A stretch of DNA of 64,000 nt from Streptomyces drozdowiczii (GTDB lineage Bacteria > Actinomycetota > Actinomycetes > Streptomycetales > Streptomycetaceae). Within the stretch, counting starts at the first letter, position 1, and each line of letters begins with the position of its first letter. The stretch covers positions 1,240,001 through 1,304,000 of the forward strand of contig NZ_CP098740.1 in NCBI RefSeq assembly GCF_026167665.1, written 5' to 3'. Positions 45,602-55,300 of this stretch are shown piece after piece. Below the pieces are notes generated by a model, which ran no database searches, was not told the DNA's origin, and saw only the letters and a list, made by a program, of their open reading frames with translations. Position numbers and translations under genes: made by a program.

Positions 45602-46828
45602 GTGCCTCGTACCATCCGGGACGTCGTCTTCGTAGACGGCGTCCGCACCCCGTTCGGCAAGGCGGGCCCGAAGGGCATCTACCACGAGACCCGCGCCGAC
45701 GATCTCGTCGTGAAGGCCATCCGGGAGCTGCTGCGCCGCAACCCGGACCTGGACCCCAAGAAGATCGACGAGGTCGCCATCGCCGCGACCACGCAGATCG
45801 GTGACCAGGGTCTGACCCTCGGCCGTACCGCCGGCATCCTGGCGGGTCTGCCGCAGTCCGTCCCGGGCTACTCCATCGACCGCATGTGCGCGGGCGCCCT
45901 GACCGCCGTCACCTCGACGGCCGGCTCCATCGCCTTCGGCGCGTACGACGTCGTCGTCGCCGGCGGTGTCGAGCACATGGGCCGCCACCCGATGGGCGAG
46001 GGCGTGGACCCGAACCCGCGGTTCGTGTCGGAGAAGCTGGTCGACGAGTCCGCCCTGTTCATGGGCATGACCGCGGAGAACCTGCACGACCGGTACCCCA
46101 CGATCACCAAGGAGCGCGCCGACGCCTACGCGGTGCGGTCGCAGGAGAAGGCCGCCAAGGCGTACGCCAACGGCAAGATCCAGCAGGACCTGGTGCCGGT
46201 CTCGGTGCGCCGCACGAACGCGGAGGCCGGTGAGACCGGCTGGGGCCTGGTCACCGCCGACGAGCCGATGCGCCCGGGCACCACCATGGAGTCCCTGGCC
46301 AACCTGAAGACCCCGTTCCGCGCCCACGGCCGCGTCACGGCCGGTAACGCCGCGGGGCTCAACGACGGCGCCACCGCCTCGCTGCTCGCCGCCGAGGACG
46401 TCGCGCGCGAGCTGGGCCTCCCGGTCAAGATGCGCCTCGTCTCGTACGCCTTCGCGGGCGTCGAGCCGGAGGTCATGGGCTACGGGCCGATCCCGGCCAC
46501 CGAGAAGGCCCTCGCCCAGGCCGGTCTCTCCATCTCGGACATCGGTCTCTTCGAGATCAACGAGGCGTTCGCCGTACAGGTGCTGGCCTTCCTGGAGCAC
46601 TACGGCATCGCCGACGACGACGCCCGGGTCAACCAGTACGGCGGCGCGATCGCCTACGGTCACCCGCTGGCCTCCTCCGGCGTCCGGCTGATGACGCAGC
46701 TGGCCCGCCAGTTCGAGGAGCACCCCGAGGTCCGCTACGGCCTCACGACCATGTGCGTCGGCTTCGGCATGGGCGCCACGGTCGTCTGGGAGAACCCGCA
46801 CTTCGAGAACGCCGGAGGCGACAAGTGA
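45602..46828 (+). CDS. fadA: Acetyl-CoA acetyltransferase (3-ketoacyl-CoA thiolase)
   Basis: A 408-residue thiolase, the beta subunit of the fatty-acid oxidation complex. The acyl-accepting Cys96 is in DRMCAGALTAV, the His in AYGHPLASSG, and the second catalytic Cys in TTMCVGFGMG. It cleaves 3-ketoacyl-CoA to acetyl-CoA. The GTG at 45602 follows GGAGGAG. Its stop overlaps the fadB start as GTGA, so the two subunits are coupled. Confidence 0.94.
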   Translation: MPRTIRDVVFVDGVRTPFGKAGPKGIYHETRADDLVVKAIRELLRRNPDLDPKKIDEVAIAATTQIGDQGLTLGRTAGILAGLPQSVPGYSIDRMCAGALTAVTSTAGSIAFGAYDVVVAGGVEHMGRHPMGEGVDPNPRFVSEKLVDESALFMGMTAENLHDRYPTITKERADAYAVRSQEKAAKAYANGKIQQDLVPVSVRRTNAEAGETGWGLVTADEPMRPGTTMESLANLKTPFRAHGRVTAGNAAGLNDGATASLLAAEDVARELGLPVKMRLVSYAFAGVEPEVMGYGPIPATEKALAQAGLSISDIGLFEINEAFAVQVLAFLEHYGIADDDARVNQYGGAIAYGHPLASSGVRLMTQLARQFEEHPEVRYGLTTMCVGFGMGATVVWENPHFENAGGDK

Positions 46829-48954
46829 GCACCACCACCGAGCTTCTGAAGGGTGCGGCCGAGCTGTTCCCGGACGAGGTCGTCACCCAGGCGCACGTAC
46901 GCCACCTGGACCTGCCGGCCGGTGCGGGGCGCTTCGCCCTCATCACGCTGGACAACGGCCTGGACCACACCAAGCCGACCACCTTCGGACCGCAGTCGCT
47001 GGCGAACCTGAACGCCGCGATCGACCAGGTCGAGAAGGAGGCCGCCGACGGCGCGATCACCGGCGTCGGCATCACCGGCAAGCCGTTCATCTTCGCGGTC
47101 GGCGCCGACCTCAAGGGCGTCGAGCTGCTCAAGGAGCACAAGGACGCGCTGGCCATCGGCAAGGGCGGCCACGACGTCTTCCGCCGGCTCTCCGGTCTCG
47201 CGGTGCCCACGTTCGCGTACTACAACGGCGCGGCGATGGGCGGCGGCGTCGAGGTCGGGCTGCACTGCTCGTACCGCACCGTCTCCAAGGCGCTGCCGGC
47301 GTTCTCGCTGCCCGAGGTCTTCCTCGGTCTGGTCCCCGGCTGGGGCGGCTGCGTGCTGCTGCCGAACCTGATCGGCGCCGACCGCGCGGTCTCGGTGATC
47401 ATCGAGAACTCGCTGAACCAGAACCGCCAGCTCAAGGGCAAGCAGGTCTTCGAGCTCGGCATCGCGGACGCGCTCTTCGAGGGCGCGGACTTCCTGGAGC
47501 GGTCCCTCGTCTGGACGGCGGGCGTGCTCAACGGCACGGTCACGGTGGAGCGCCCCGAGATCGACCGCGGGGACGCCTGGGACCAGGCCGTCGCGCGCGG
47601 CCGGGCCATCGCCGACTCCAAGGTGCACGGTGCGGCCCCGGCCGCCTACCGCGCGCTGGAGATCGTCGCCGCGGCCAAGGACGGCGACCTGTCCGCCGGC
47701 TTCGACCGCGAGGACCAGGCCCTGGCGGACCTGATCATGGGCGGCGAGCTGCGGTCCGGGATCTACTCCTTCAACCTGGTCCAGAAGCGCGCCAAGCGCC
47801 CGGCCGGGGCCCCGGACAAGAACCTGGCGCGCCCGGTCACCAAGGTCGGCGTGGTGGGCGCGGGCCTGATGGCCAGCCAGCTCGCCCTGCTCTTCCTGCG
47901 CCGCCTGGAGGTGCCGGTCGTGCTGACCGACATCGACCAGGAGCGCGTCGACAAGGGTGTGGGCTACGTCCACGCCGAGATCGAGAAGCTGCTCGGCAAG
48001 GGCCGCATCAACCAGGACAAGGCCAACCGCCTGAAGGCCCTGGTCTCCGGTGTGCTGGACAAGGCGGAGGGCTTCTCCGACGCCGACTTCATCATCGAGG
48101 CGGTCTTCGAGGAGATCGGCGTCAAGCAGCAGGTGTTCGCGGAGGTCGAGGCGGTCGCCCCGGCGCACGCGATCCTCGCCACCAACACCTCGTCCCTCTC
48201 GGTCACCGAGATGGCGTCGAAGCTGAAGAACCCCGAGCGGGTCGTCGGCTTCCACTTCTTCAACCCGGTCGCGATCCTCCCGCTCCTGGAGATCGTGCGC
48301 GGCGAGCAGACGGACGACGCCTCGCTGGCCACCGCCTTCGGTGTGGCCCGCAAGCTGAAGAAGACCGCGGTGCTGGTGAAGGACGCCCCGGCGTTCGTCG
48401 TCAACCGCATCCTCACCCGCTTCATGGGCGAGATCCAGAACGTCATCGACGAGGGCACCCCGGTCGAGACCGCGGAGAAGGCCATCGAGCCGCTCGGTCT
48501 GCCGATGTCCCCGCTGGTGCTCCTGGAGCTGGTCGGCCCGGCGATCGGCCTGCACGTCTCCGAGACCCTGAACCGCGCCTTCCCGGAGCGCTTCACCGTC
48601 TCCGAGAACCTGGCGGCCGTCGTGAAGGCCGGCAAGCGCGGCTTCTACGTCTACGACTCCGGCAAGCCGGAGCTGGACCCCGAGGTCGCCGCCCTCCTCA
48701 AGCAGGGCGACACCGTCCTGACCGAGGAGCAGGTCCGCGACCGCGTCCTGGACGCGGTGGCCCAGGAGATCGGCCTGATGCTGGACGAGGGCGTCGTGGC
48801 CGAGGCCCAGGACATCGACCTCTGCCTGATCACGGGCGCCGGCTGGCCCTTCCACCTGGGCGGCATCACGCCGTACCTGGACCGCGAGGGCGTCTCGGAG
48901 CGCGTGAACGGGAAGAAGTTCCTGGCGGCGGGCGTGGCGAGCGTTCCGGCGTAG
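46825..48954 (+). CDS. fadB: 3-hydroxyacyl-CoA dehydrogenase/enoyl-CoA hydratase (multifunctional beta-oxidation protein)
   Basis: A 709-residue fusion. The N-terminal crotonase domain runs over about residues 20-250, with its oxyanion-hole region in GADLKGVELLKEH and PTFAYYNGAAMGGGVEVGL. The NAD-binding domain starts at GVVGAGLMASQLALLF and carries ATNTSSLSVTEMAS and GFHFFNPV. The C-terminal HCDH domains hold KDAPAFVVNRILTRFMGE. It hydrates enoyl-CoA, then oxidises the alcohol, and passes ketoacyl-CoA to FadA. A terminator hairpin lies 24 bases after the stop. Confidence 0.94.
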   Translation: MSTTTELLKGAAELFPDEVVTQAHVRHLDLPAGAGRFALITLDNGLDHTKPTTFGPQSLANLNAAIDQVEKEAADGAITGVGITGKPFIFAVGADLKGVELLKEHKDALAIGKGGHDVFRRLSGLAVPTFAYYNGAAMGGGVEVGLHCSYRTVSKALPAFSLPEVFLGLVPGWGGCVLLPNLIGADRAVSVIIENSLNQNRQLKGKQVFELGIADALFEGADFLERSLVWTAGVLNGTVTVERPEIDRGDAWDQAVARGRAIADSKVHGAAPAAYRALEIVAAAKDGDLSAGFDREDQALADLIMGGELRSGIYSFNLVQKRAKRPAGAPDKNLARPVTKVGVVGAGLMASQLALLFLRRLEVPVVLTDIDQERVDKGVGYVHAEIEKLLGKGRINQDKANRLKALVSGVLDKAEGFSDADFIIEAVFEEIGVKQQVFAEVEAVAPAHAILATNTSSLSVTEMASKLKNPERVVGFHFFNPVAILPLLEIVRGEQTDDASLATAFGVARKLKKTAVLVKDAPAFVVNRILTRFMGEIQNVIDEGTPVETAEKAIEPLGLPMSPLVLLELVGPAIGLHVSETLNRAFPERFTVSENLAAVVKAGKRGFYVYDSGKPELDPEVAALLKQGDTVLTEEQVRDRVLDAVAQEIGLMLDEGVVAEAQDIDLCLITGAGWPFHLGGITPYLDREGVSERVNGKKFLAAGVASVPA

Positions 48955-48977
48955 CAGGGCATTCGCCTCAGGGGCGG

Positions 48978-49008
48978 CGGGCCGTACGGGATCGATCCGT
49001 ACGGCCCG
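48978..49008 (+). terminator. Hairpin after fadAB
   Basis: CGGGCCGTACGG (48978-48989) pairs with CCGTACGGCCCG (48997-49008) over 12 bp with a 7-base loop, followed by TTCCCG. It lies between convergent fadB and the glycosidase gene and may work in both directions. Confidence 0.8.
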
Positions 49009-49023
49009 TTCCCGTACCCGGCG

Positions 49024-50328
49024 TCAGGGGGCCGGGCTGCGCGGGACGACGACGATCGCGTTGGAGACCTTGCGCTGGCGCGCCTCGTCCGTGTCCCCTG
49101 GGTCCGAGGGGCTGTTGCGGACCTTGTCCCCGACCACCATGGTGCTCGACCCGCCGCCGTCGAGGTTGATGGCGTCCTCGGCGCCCAGGTCCACCAGCAT
49201 TCCGGCGGCCTCGGTGAGGGTGGCCCCCTCGCTGACGCCCGGCCGGCGGCCGTCGAACACGACGAGCAGGAGGGTTCCGTCCGGCCGGATGCCGGCGACC
49301 GTGCGGGGCGACCGGCTGCTGACGGCCGCCTTGGAGACCCCGTTGGCCGCCGCGTTGATCCAGACCCGGCCGTGGCGCACCAGCGCGGGTCCGGCTCCGA
49401 CGACCGAGGCGCCGGAGGTGTCCACCGTCCGGCCTTCCGGGTCCGTCACCCGGGACTCCACGGTGAGGGTGCGGCCCTCGGCGGCGTGCTCCCGGAGCCA
49501 GCCGGCCGCGGACCCGGTGCCCACCAGGGTGCGCCAGCCCGCGGGGACCTTGCCGCCCGAAGGGCTGCGCACGGTCTTCACGGTGCCCTTCGCGTCGAGC
49601 ACCACCTCGACGCTGTGCCGGCCGGCGGCCGGGGTGCGGGCACCCCAGGGGGCGGGGAAGTCGACGAGTTCGTCCGGGTCGGAGCAGACGCGTCCGGGCA
49701 GCGGGTCCACGGTCAGTGCGCCGGTGTCCGTGCGCCGGTCCCCGCCGACGCCCCCGCAGCCGACGATCCGCCCCGGCACCCGGTCGGTGCCGTCCACGAC
49801 CGCGCGGGCACCGTCGGACGAGGTGACGTAGGTGGCGGACCGCAGCTCGGTGATCCGGGGGCGCTCGCCGCGCCGGGGCAGGACGAGGGCGGTGCGCCCG
49901 TTGGTGGCCTCGCTGAGGAAGGCGCCGTCGGAGACGTAGATGCCGAGGGGGTCGCCCTTGTAGCGCGCGGAGTCCGAGTCGAAGTAGGTGCCGTTCACCG
50001 CGGCGACCGCATGGGCCCTGCGGGCGAGGTCGAAGACCGTGTCGGTCGTCGCCACCGCGCTGCCGTGCTCGGTGCGGACGTCGGCCCGGGCGTCCGGCGC
50101 CACGGCGAGCACACTGACCCGGACCGGCTTGCCGTCGGCCAGCCTGCGCACGGACTGCCGGAACGTGATGCCGTCGGGGAGGTCTTCCGCCGGCTGCGCG
50201 CTGTCCGCGGACGGGTGGGTCGCCCTCGCCCCGCCGTCGTCCGGGGCCGCACCGGTCCGCGCGGTGCACGCGGCCGTCAGGAGGGCGAGCAGGAGCGCCG
50301 GTGTCCGCGCGGCCCGTCGTCCGTTCAT
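49024..50328 (-). CDS. Phosphodiester glycosidase (NAGPA-like) lipoprotein
   Basis: A 434-residue secreted protein of the phosphodiester glycosidase (NAGPA/DUF2233) family. The N-terminal lipobox is LLTAACTAR; the conserved core shows AVNGTYFDSDSARYKGDPLGIYVSDG and the C-terminal DAINLDGGGSSTMVVG. In other bacteria relatives hydrolyse phosphodiester-linked sugars; here it may edit wall glycopolymers. The start at 50328 follows GGGGAG. It is at the edge of the wall-polymer locus and divergent from the Asp2-like gene. Confidence 0.85.
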   Translation of the reverse strand: MNGRRAARTPALLLALLTAACTARTGAAPDDGGARATHPSADSAQPAEDLPDGITFRQSVRRLADGKPVRVSVLAVAPDARADVRTEHGSAVATTDTVFDLARRAHAVAAVNGTYFDSDSARYKGDPLGIYVSDGAFLSEATNGRTALVLPRRGERPRITELRSATYVTSSDGARAVVDGTDRVPGRIVGCGGVGGDRRTDTGALTVDPLPGRVCSDPDELVDFPAPWGARTPAAGRHSVEVVLDAKGTVKTVRSPSGGKVPAGWRTLVGTGSAAGWLREHAAEGRTLTVESRVTDPEGRTVDTSGASVVGAGPALVRHGRVWINAAANGVSKAAVSSRSPRTVAGIRPDGTLLLVVFDGRRPGVSEGATLTEAAGMLVDLGAEDAINLDGGGSSTMVVGDKVRNSPSDPGDTDEARQRKVSNAIVVVPRSPAP

Positions 50329-50562
50329 GTCCCACTCCCCTGCCCCCGGACAACGAACAGGGCTCTGTCCGGGCACCGCGCGGGGATTCGCCTTGGATAC
50401 CAGCCATATGACGGTTCGGATGCTATCAACAACGCGTCCGAGACCGGTCGGGCCATTCGTGATGAATTCGGGCTCGACTGGTGGCGCGAGGGCCGGATAG
50501 ACTCGGACGGCTTCCGTCGGGGGCCGTGTCCGGAATCACACAGGAGCAGGCAGCGTATCTCG

Positions 50563-52248
50563 ATGACCACAGCACTTCCTCCTCTCGTTCCGAATCGCGC
50601 GGCCACCGACCGGCGCCGGGTGGTCACCGAGACGGACACCTCGGGTCCTTTTCCCGTCGAGTACCGATTCCGGCCGGCCGATGGTGACGCCCAGCACCTG
50701 ATCGTCGTGTTCTCCGGGCTCGGCGCGCCCAACGGTTATCATTTCGCGGGTAAATCCCTGATGGAGCTGCGCGCGAACATCCTGTGGATTCGGGACGACT
50801 TCGACGGCCATTACAGCTATTACATGTGCCGGAACATGGATTTCGGCATCGAGGCGTCGGTTGCCGGAGTCATCGAGCGCACACTCGCCCGTCTCGGGCT
50901 CGGCCGGGACCGGGTGAGCCTCCTGGGCGTTTCCAAGGGCGGCAGCGCGGCTCTCTATTACGGCCTGCGGTACGGATACCGGAATATCGTCACCGTGGTG
51001 CCGCAGTTCCTGATCGGCAGCTATGTGCGCGACAGGCCGGTGACGGGTCAGTACATGCTGGGCGAATCGATGCCGCAGCAGAACGTGGATGTGCTCGACG
51101 GCGCCGTGCCGGACATGCTCAAGGCACGCGGTGGTCAGGGCCACAACATCTACCTGTTCACCTCCGAGGCCGACGAGCAGTACGAGACGGAGATCAACCC
51201 GCACCTGCAGCTGTTCTGGGCCTGCGAGAACTTCAACTTTATCCGCACGGATTCCCCGATGGTGCGCCAGCACGGCGAGGTGTCCGGATACAACATGCCG
51301 CTCATCGCCGGTGTGCTGTCGGCCCTCACGGAGGGGGCGGACCCGCGGCTGGGGTTCGTGGAGAACGGCAAACAGCAGGTCAACGAGATGGAGCGGCAGT
51401 CCTACCTGTACGAGGTGCGGGCATCGGACGCGCTGACGGCCGTGGTGAAGAAACAGGACATCCGCGGCGCGAACATCATCCTCTCCGGAGACGCTTTCAT
51501 ACCCGGGGAGTCTCCTTATTCGCATTCCATGACGACCAAGAGCCTCATCATGGAGAGCGGGAGCCGTCACTTCGAATACCCCTTGGCCACGACCGAGGCG
51601 AAGTACCTGTACAGCCAGTACTTCGACCGGTTCTCCTGCGACTACCCCAACGGGGGGTTCGAGCCGGAATCGCCTTCGGGGATCTCCATGAAGGGGCTCC
51701 CGGTAGGTACGTACAACCTTTCCGTGCGTGTGACGAGTCCGGCCGAGGGGATAGACAGGCGGACCGCTCTGGTGGCTCGCCGCCCCTTCGACATCAGGCG
51801 GCCGGTCGGTGGGAATGAGGCTGTTCTGATCGGGGACGGAAAGCGGGTCCGTCTGATACGCCGCCCCATTGTCGGCCAGTTCTCACCGGAGACGGTCTTC
51901 TCGCTGGAATCCTCCTGGCTGAAGGACCGGACGCTCCATGTGGAGGGCGCGCTCTTCGTCCATGGAATCGAGGCGGGCGACCGGGGGCACGGCCAGTACT
52001 ATCTGGTGCTCCAGGGCCAGGGTTCCACGCACTCGTTCCGGCTCGGAATGTCGAGCAAGGCGGCGGCGATCCGCAAGCACGTCCGGCGGGGCGATTTCGG
52101 GAACTACGACTTCGCCTATTTCGCGACGTCGGGGTACAAGGGCGTCGATCTGCAAAAGGCCGCACCGGGCGTGTACGAGGTCTATATCTCGCTGAGCACC
52201 GGTGGGTCCCTGTTCTCGGCCGCCGCCGGAAGCATCACACTGGACTGA
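50563..52248 (+). CDS. Asp2-like alpha/beta-hydrolase domain protein
   Basis: A 561-residue protein. Residues 45-130 look like an alpha/beta hydrolase: LIVVFSGLGAPNGYHF and a nucleophile elbow LGVSKGGSAALYYG with Ser124, as in Asp2 of accessory Sec systems. The rest is a beta-rich C-terminal half (KSLIMESGSRHFEY, GTYNLSVRVTSPAEG) of unknown fold. No SecA2 or SecY2 genes are nearby. Such proteins accompany TagF-like genes in streptomycetes, suggesting acyl transfer or hydrolysis on a wall polymer. It converges on the giant transferase gene. Confidence 0.75.
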   Translation: MTTALPPLVPNRAATDRRRVVTETDTSGPFPVEYRFRPADGDAQHLIVVFSGLGAPNGYHFAGKSLMELRANILWIRDDFDGHYSYYMCRNMDFGIEASVAGVIERTLARLGLGRDRVSLLGVSKGGSAALYYGLRYGYRNIVTVVPQFLIGSYVRDRPVTGQYMLGESMPQQNVDVLDGAVPDMLKARGGQGHNIYLFTSEADEQYETEINPHLQLFWACENFNFIRTDSPMVRQHGEVSGYNMPLIAGVLSALTEGADPRLGFVENGKQQVNEMERQSYLYEVRASDALTAVVKKQDIRGANIILSGDAFIPGESPYSHSMTTKSLIMESGSRHFEYPLATTEAKYLYSQYFDRFSCDYPNGGFEPESPSGISMKGLPVGTYNLSVRVTSPAEGIDRRTALVARRPFDIRRPVGGNEAVLIGDGKRVRLIRRPIVGQFSPETVFSLESSWLKDRTLHVEGALFVHGIEAGDRGHGQYYLVLQGQGSTHSFRLGMSSKAAAIRKHVRRGDFGNYDFAYFATSGYKGVDLQKAAPGVYEVYISLSTGGSLFSAAAGSITLD

Positions 52249-52252
52249 GGGA

Positions 52253-52299
52253 ACGGGCGGGGGAATTCGGGGCGGAGAGCCCCGGGCTCCCCCGCCCGT
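52253..52299. terminator. Double-stem hairpin between convergent wall genes
   Basis: An outer 12-bp stem, ACGGGCGGGGGA (52253-52264) with TCCCCCGCCCGT (52288-52299), encloses an inner stem of CGGGGC (52268-52273) with GCCCCG (52279-52284). It lies immediately after the Asp2-like stop and just before the transferase stop, so it can terminate both. Confidence 0.75.
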
Positions 52300-52303
52300 A
52301 TTC

Positions 52304-55300
52304 TCACGCGCGCTCGCGCTCCTGCTCCCCCGGCCGCCCCATCACGAGCGGCACCGACATCCGGCCCGGGTCGCCGCCCGCGGTGGCGTTCATCGTGTCG
52401 ATGACGTCGAAGGCCCGCCGGCAGTTGTTGGTGTCCCGCAGCACGAAGAACTCCTCGGCGCGGCGGCGGTACTCGGGCTCGACCTCGAAACCGCGGGCGA
52501 TGGAGGCGATGATCTCGTCCACCGCGTGGTCCACGGTCCCGCAGGCGGGGCCGAAGCCGTCGCGGGCCAGGTCGAAGTAGCCCCGCTTGTAGTGCTTGCT
52601 GTAGAACGCCTCGTCGTCGAAGTTCGTGTAGACGATCGGCTTGCCCATGTACGCGACGTCGAAGAACACCGACGAGTAGTCGGTGACGAGCATGGCGCAC
52701 TCGCGCATGGCCAGCTGCACGTCCCGGCCCGTCGAGGAGACGGTGATCGACGGGTGGTCGATCCGGAAGTGCTTCAGGTACGGGCGGATCTCGTAGTGCG
52801 GCATGAACTCAAGCTCCACGCCGTAGTACTGGAGGGCCTTGAGCAGCCTCTCGTCCCGGAGCAGCGCGGAGAAGAAGCGGTAGTACTCGGACGCGGCGAA
52901 CGGTATCTCGGGCTTGGCCGCCTTGTTGTACGACGGGGCCACGATGTCGCGGCGCCAGGTGGGCATGACCAGGACCTTGCGCGGGCCGTCGATCGGCTTG
53001 AGCGCGTCGTAGCGCGGCAGTCCGGTGGCGGCCACGCGGTCGTAGCCGTACCCGCAGTGCTCGGCGTAGTAGGCGCGTTCGCTGCGGCCCGTGGTGAGGA
53101 CCATGTCCACGTTGGTGACCTGGGCGTGGATGGACTGCACGACGTCGTTGTAGACGACGCCGTGCTGGAGGAAGACGCGCTTGTAGCGCAGCAGGTCGCC
53201 GTAGCCCCGCAGGAAGGCCCGCTTCGAGAGGCCCGGGAAGCCGAGGTACGCCTCCAGGTCGTAGGCGTTGATCAGCCTGCTGGCGTGGAGCAGGTAGGCG
53301 CGGTACTTCCAGGAGAGGCGGTCGACCACCTGGCCGAGGTGGTCGACCTTCGCGCGGTCCTCGGCGTCGCCGTTGATCGCGTAGAAGACCTTGCGCTTCG
53401 GCTCGTTCTCCCTGATCCACTTGAACAGGTGGTACGAGTTGTCCTGGGCCGTGTCCTCGCGCTCGCCGATGATCCAGATGTTCTTGCGGTGCAGTCGCGG
53501 ATACGTCAGCCAGTACAGCAGCCGGGTACGCCAGCCGGACCGGCCGGGCAGCGAGTTGCGCACCTCCTCGCGCAGGCGGCGGAGCCGGTGGCCCGCCTTG
53601 CGGAGCGGGCCGGTGATCCGGCGCAGGGTCACGGACTCGTCGGCGGCGATGCTCAGCCGGACCCGCGACCGGCCGGACCGGTGCACGCCCTTGAAGCGGT
53701 GCAGCATCTGGCGGGCCTCGACGGCGATGTCGTGGCTGCGCTCCGCGTCGTGGACACGGACCCGGAGGGTCAGATTCTTGTTGGAGAGCGAGGCGAGGTC
53801 GCCGGGGCGGGCGGTGGCCCGCCAGCCCGCGTACCAGTCCTGTTCCTTGCGGGCGCGCCAACGGTCGCGGCGGTAGACCTGCTCGATGGGCAGGGCGGTC
53901 TCCCGGTGGCCGTCGCCGAGGACGAGTTCCAGGCGGTTGCCGAACAACTGGGCGATGTCGACTCCGGAGAGGACGAGCAGCCCCTCGAAGTGCAGGTGGT
54001 CGCCGTCGGGGACGAAGGTCTCCAGGACGGCCTTCTGCCGGTCCACCCGCAGCAGCGCGGTCGGCGTGCGGTCCGCGTCGAGGCGGCGGTGCAGCCCGTC
54101 GTCGTCGACGAACAGCCGGGGCAGGTAGGCGGGCTTGGTGTGCGGGTCGCAGAACAGCTCGAAGTTGCCGGTGCGCACGGCGTGGTGCTGGAGGCGCGAC
54201 ATCGGCACGCCCGCGTACTGGAGGATCAGATCGTCGGGTATCGGCCGGTAGACATCGACCAGGGCGGGGAAGATCCCGGCGATCTCCGCCCGGCTCATGA
54301 TCCGGTGGATGTTGCGCAGGTGCGGCTGCATGGAGCGGACCACGAAGCGCATGGCCAGCCGTCCGGCCCGGTCGTCCAGCCGCTCCGCGAGCCGGATGAC
54401 GTGGCGGCAGAGGCGGATGAGTTCCTGGGTCTTGACGGGGTCGTTCCAGGCCAGGTCGAAGAGCGAGTCCCGTCGCTCGGGGTCGCGGGCGAACGAGGTG
54501 GCGGTGGGTGCGGTGGTGACCGTACCGGCGTGCAGGAGGGCGGGCACGGTGAGCCAGGCGCCCTCGTAGCCGGGGCCGTGGCCCGTGCGCAGGGCGTACC
54601 GGCGCAGCAGGGAGGTCCGGAACAGCTTGGTGCCCAGCTCGGCGGAGAAGATCAGGTAGGGCGCCTTGTGCAGCCGTTCGACGCGGGGCGCGTCGGCTCC
54701 GAAGTAGCGCTTCCAGGGCGCGTCCGCGCTGCTGCGCGGCCCGGGGAAGTTGTCCTGGTCACCGACCACCACGTCGGCGTCGCACCGGCGGGCGGCGGCC
54801 ACCAGCCGGCCCAGGCAGTTCTCGCCGAGGATGTCCTGGGCGCTGGTGAACATGACGTACGGCGCGTGCACGTAGCGCAGGCCGTTGTCGTAGCTGGAGC
54901 GCGCGCCGAGCCTGATCTGCGGGACGACCTCGACGTTGCCGTGGTACGCGGCGAACTGGGCCAGCTGCTCCGAGGTGGCGTCGGTGGAGCCGTCGTCGAC
55001 GAGGATCACCTGGACCGCGGCGAACTCGCGCTGGGCGAGCAGGGAGCTGAGGAACTCGTAGAGGTGGTACTCGTCGTTGTGGCAGTGCACCACGACTGCG
55101 GCCTCGTACGACTCCGGGACGGTCGCCGGTTCCGCGGCCGGGCTGTTCTGCCACCACAGCCAGGGGGTGCCGCGCGGGCGGTCGACGGTCTGCTGCTCGG
55201 TCGTCTCCGGGCGCAGCGCGAGATTGCCGCTGACCGTCTCGTAGATCTCGTACGTGCCCCGGGGCCCGTGGTAGCGCTCGCGCGCGATGTCGAGGCCCGT

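Noticed and set aside
46735..48855. 706-codon frame antisense to fadB.
   Set aside because: Low-complexity composition and no homology signal; fadB on the other strand is unambiguous.
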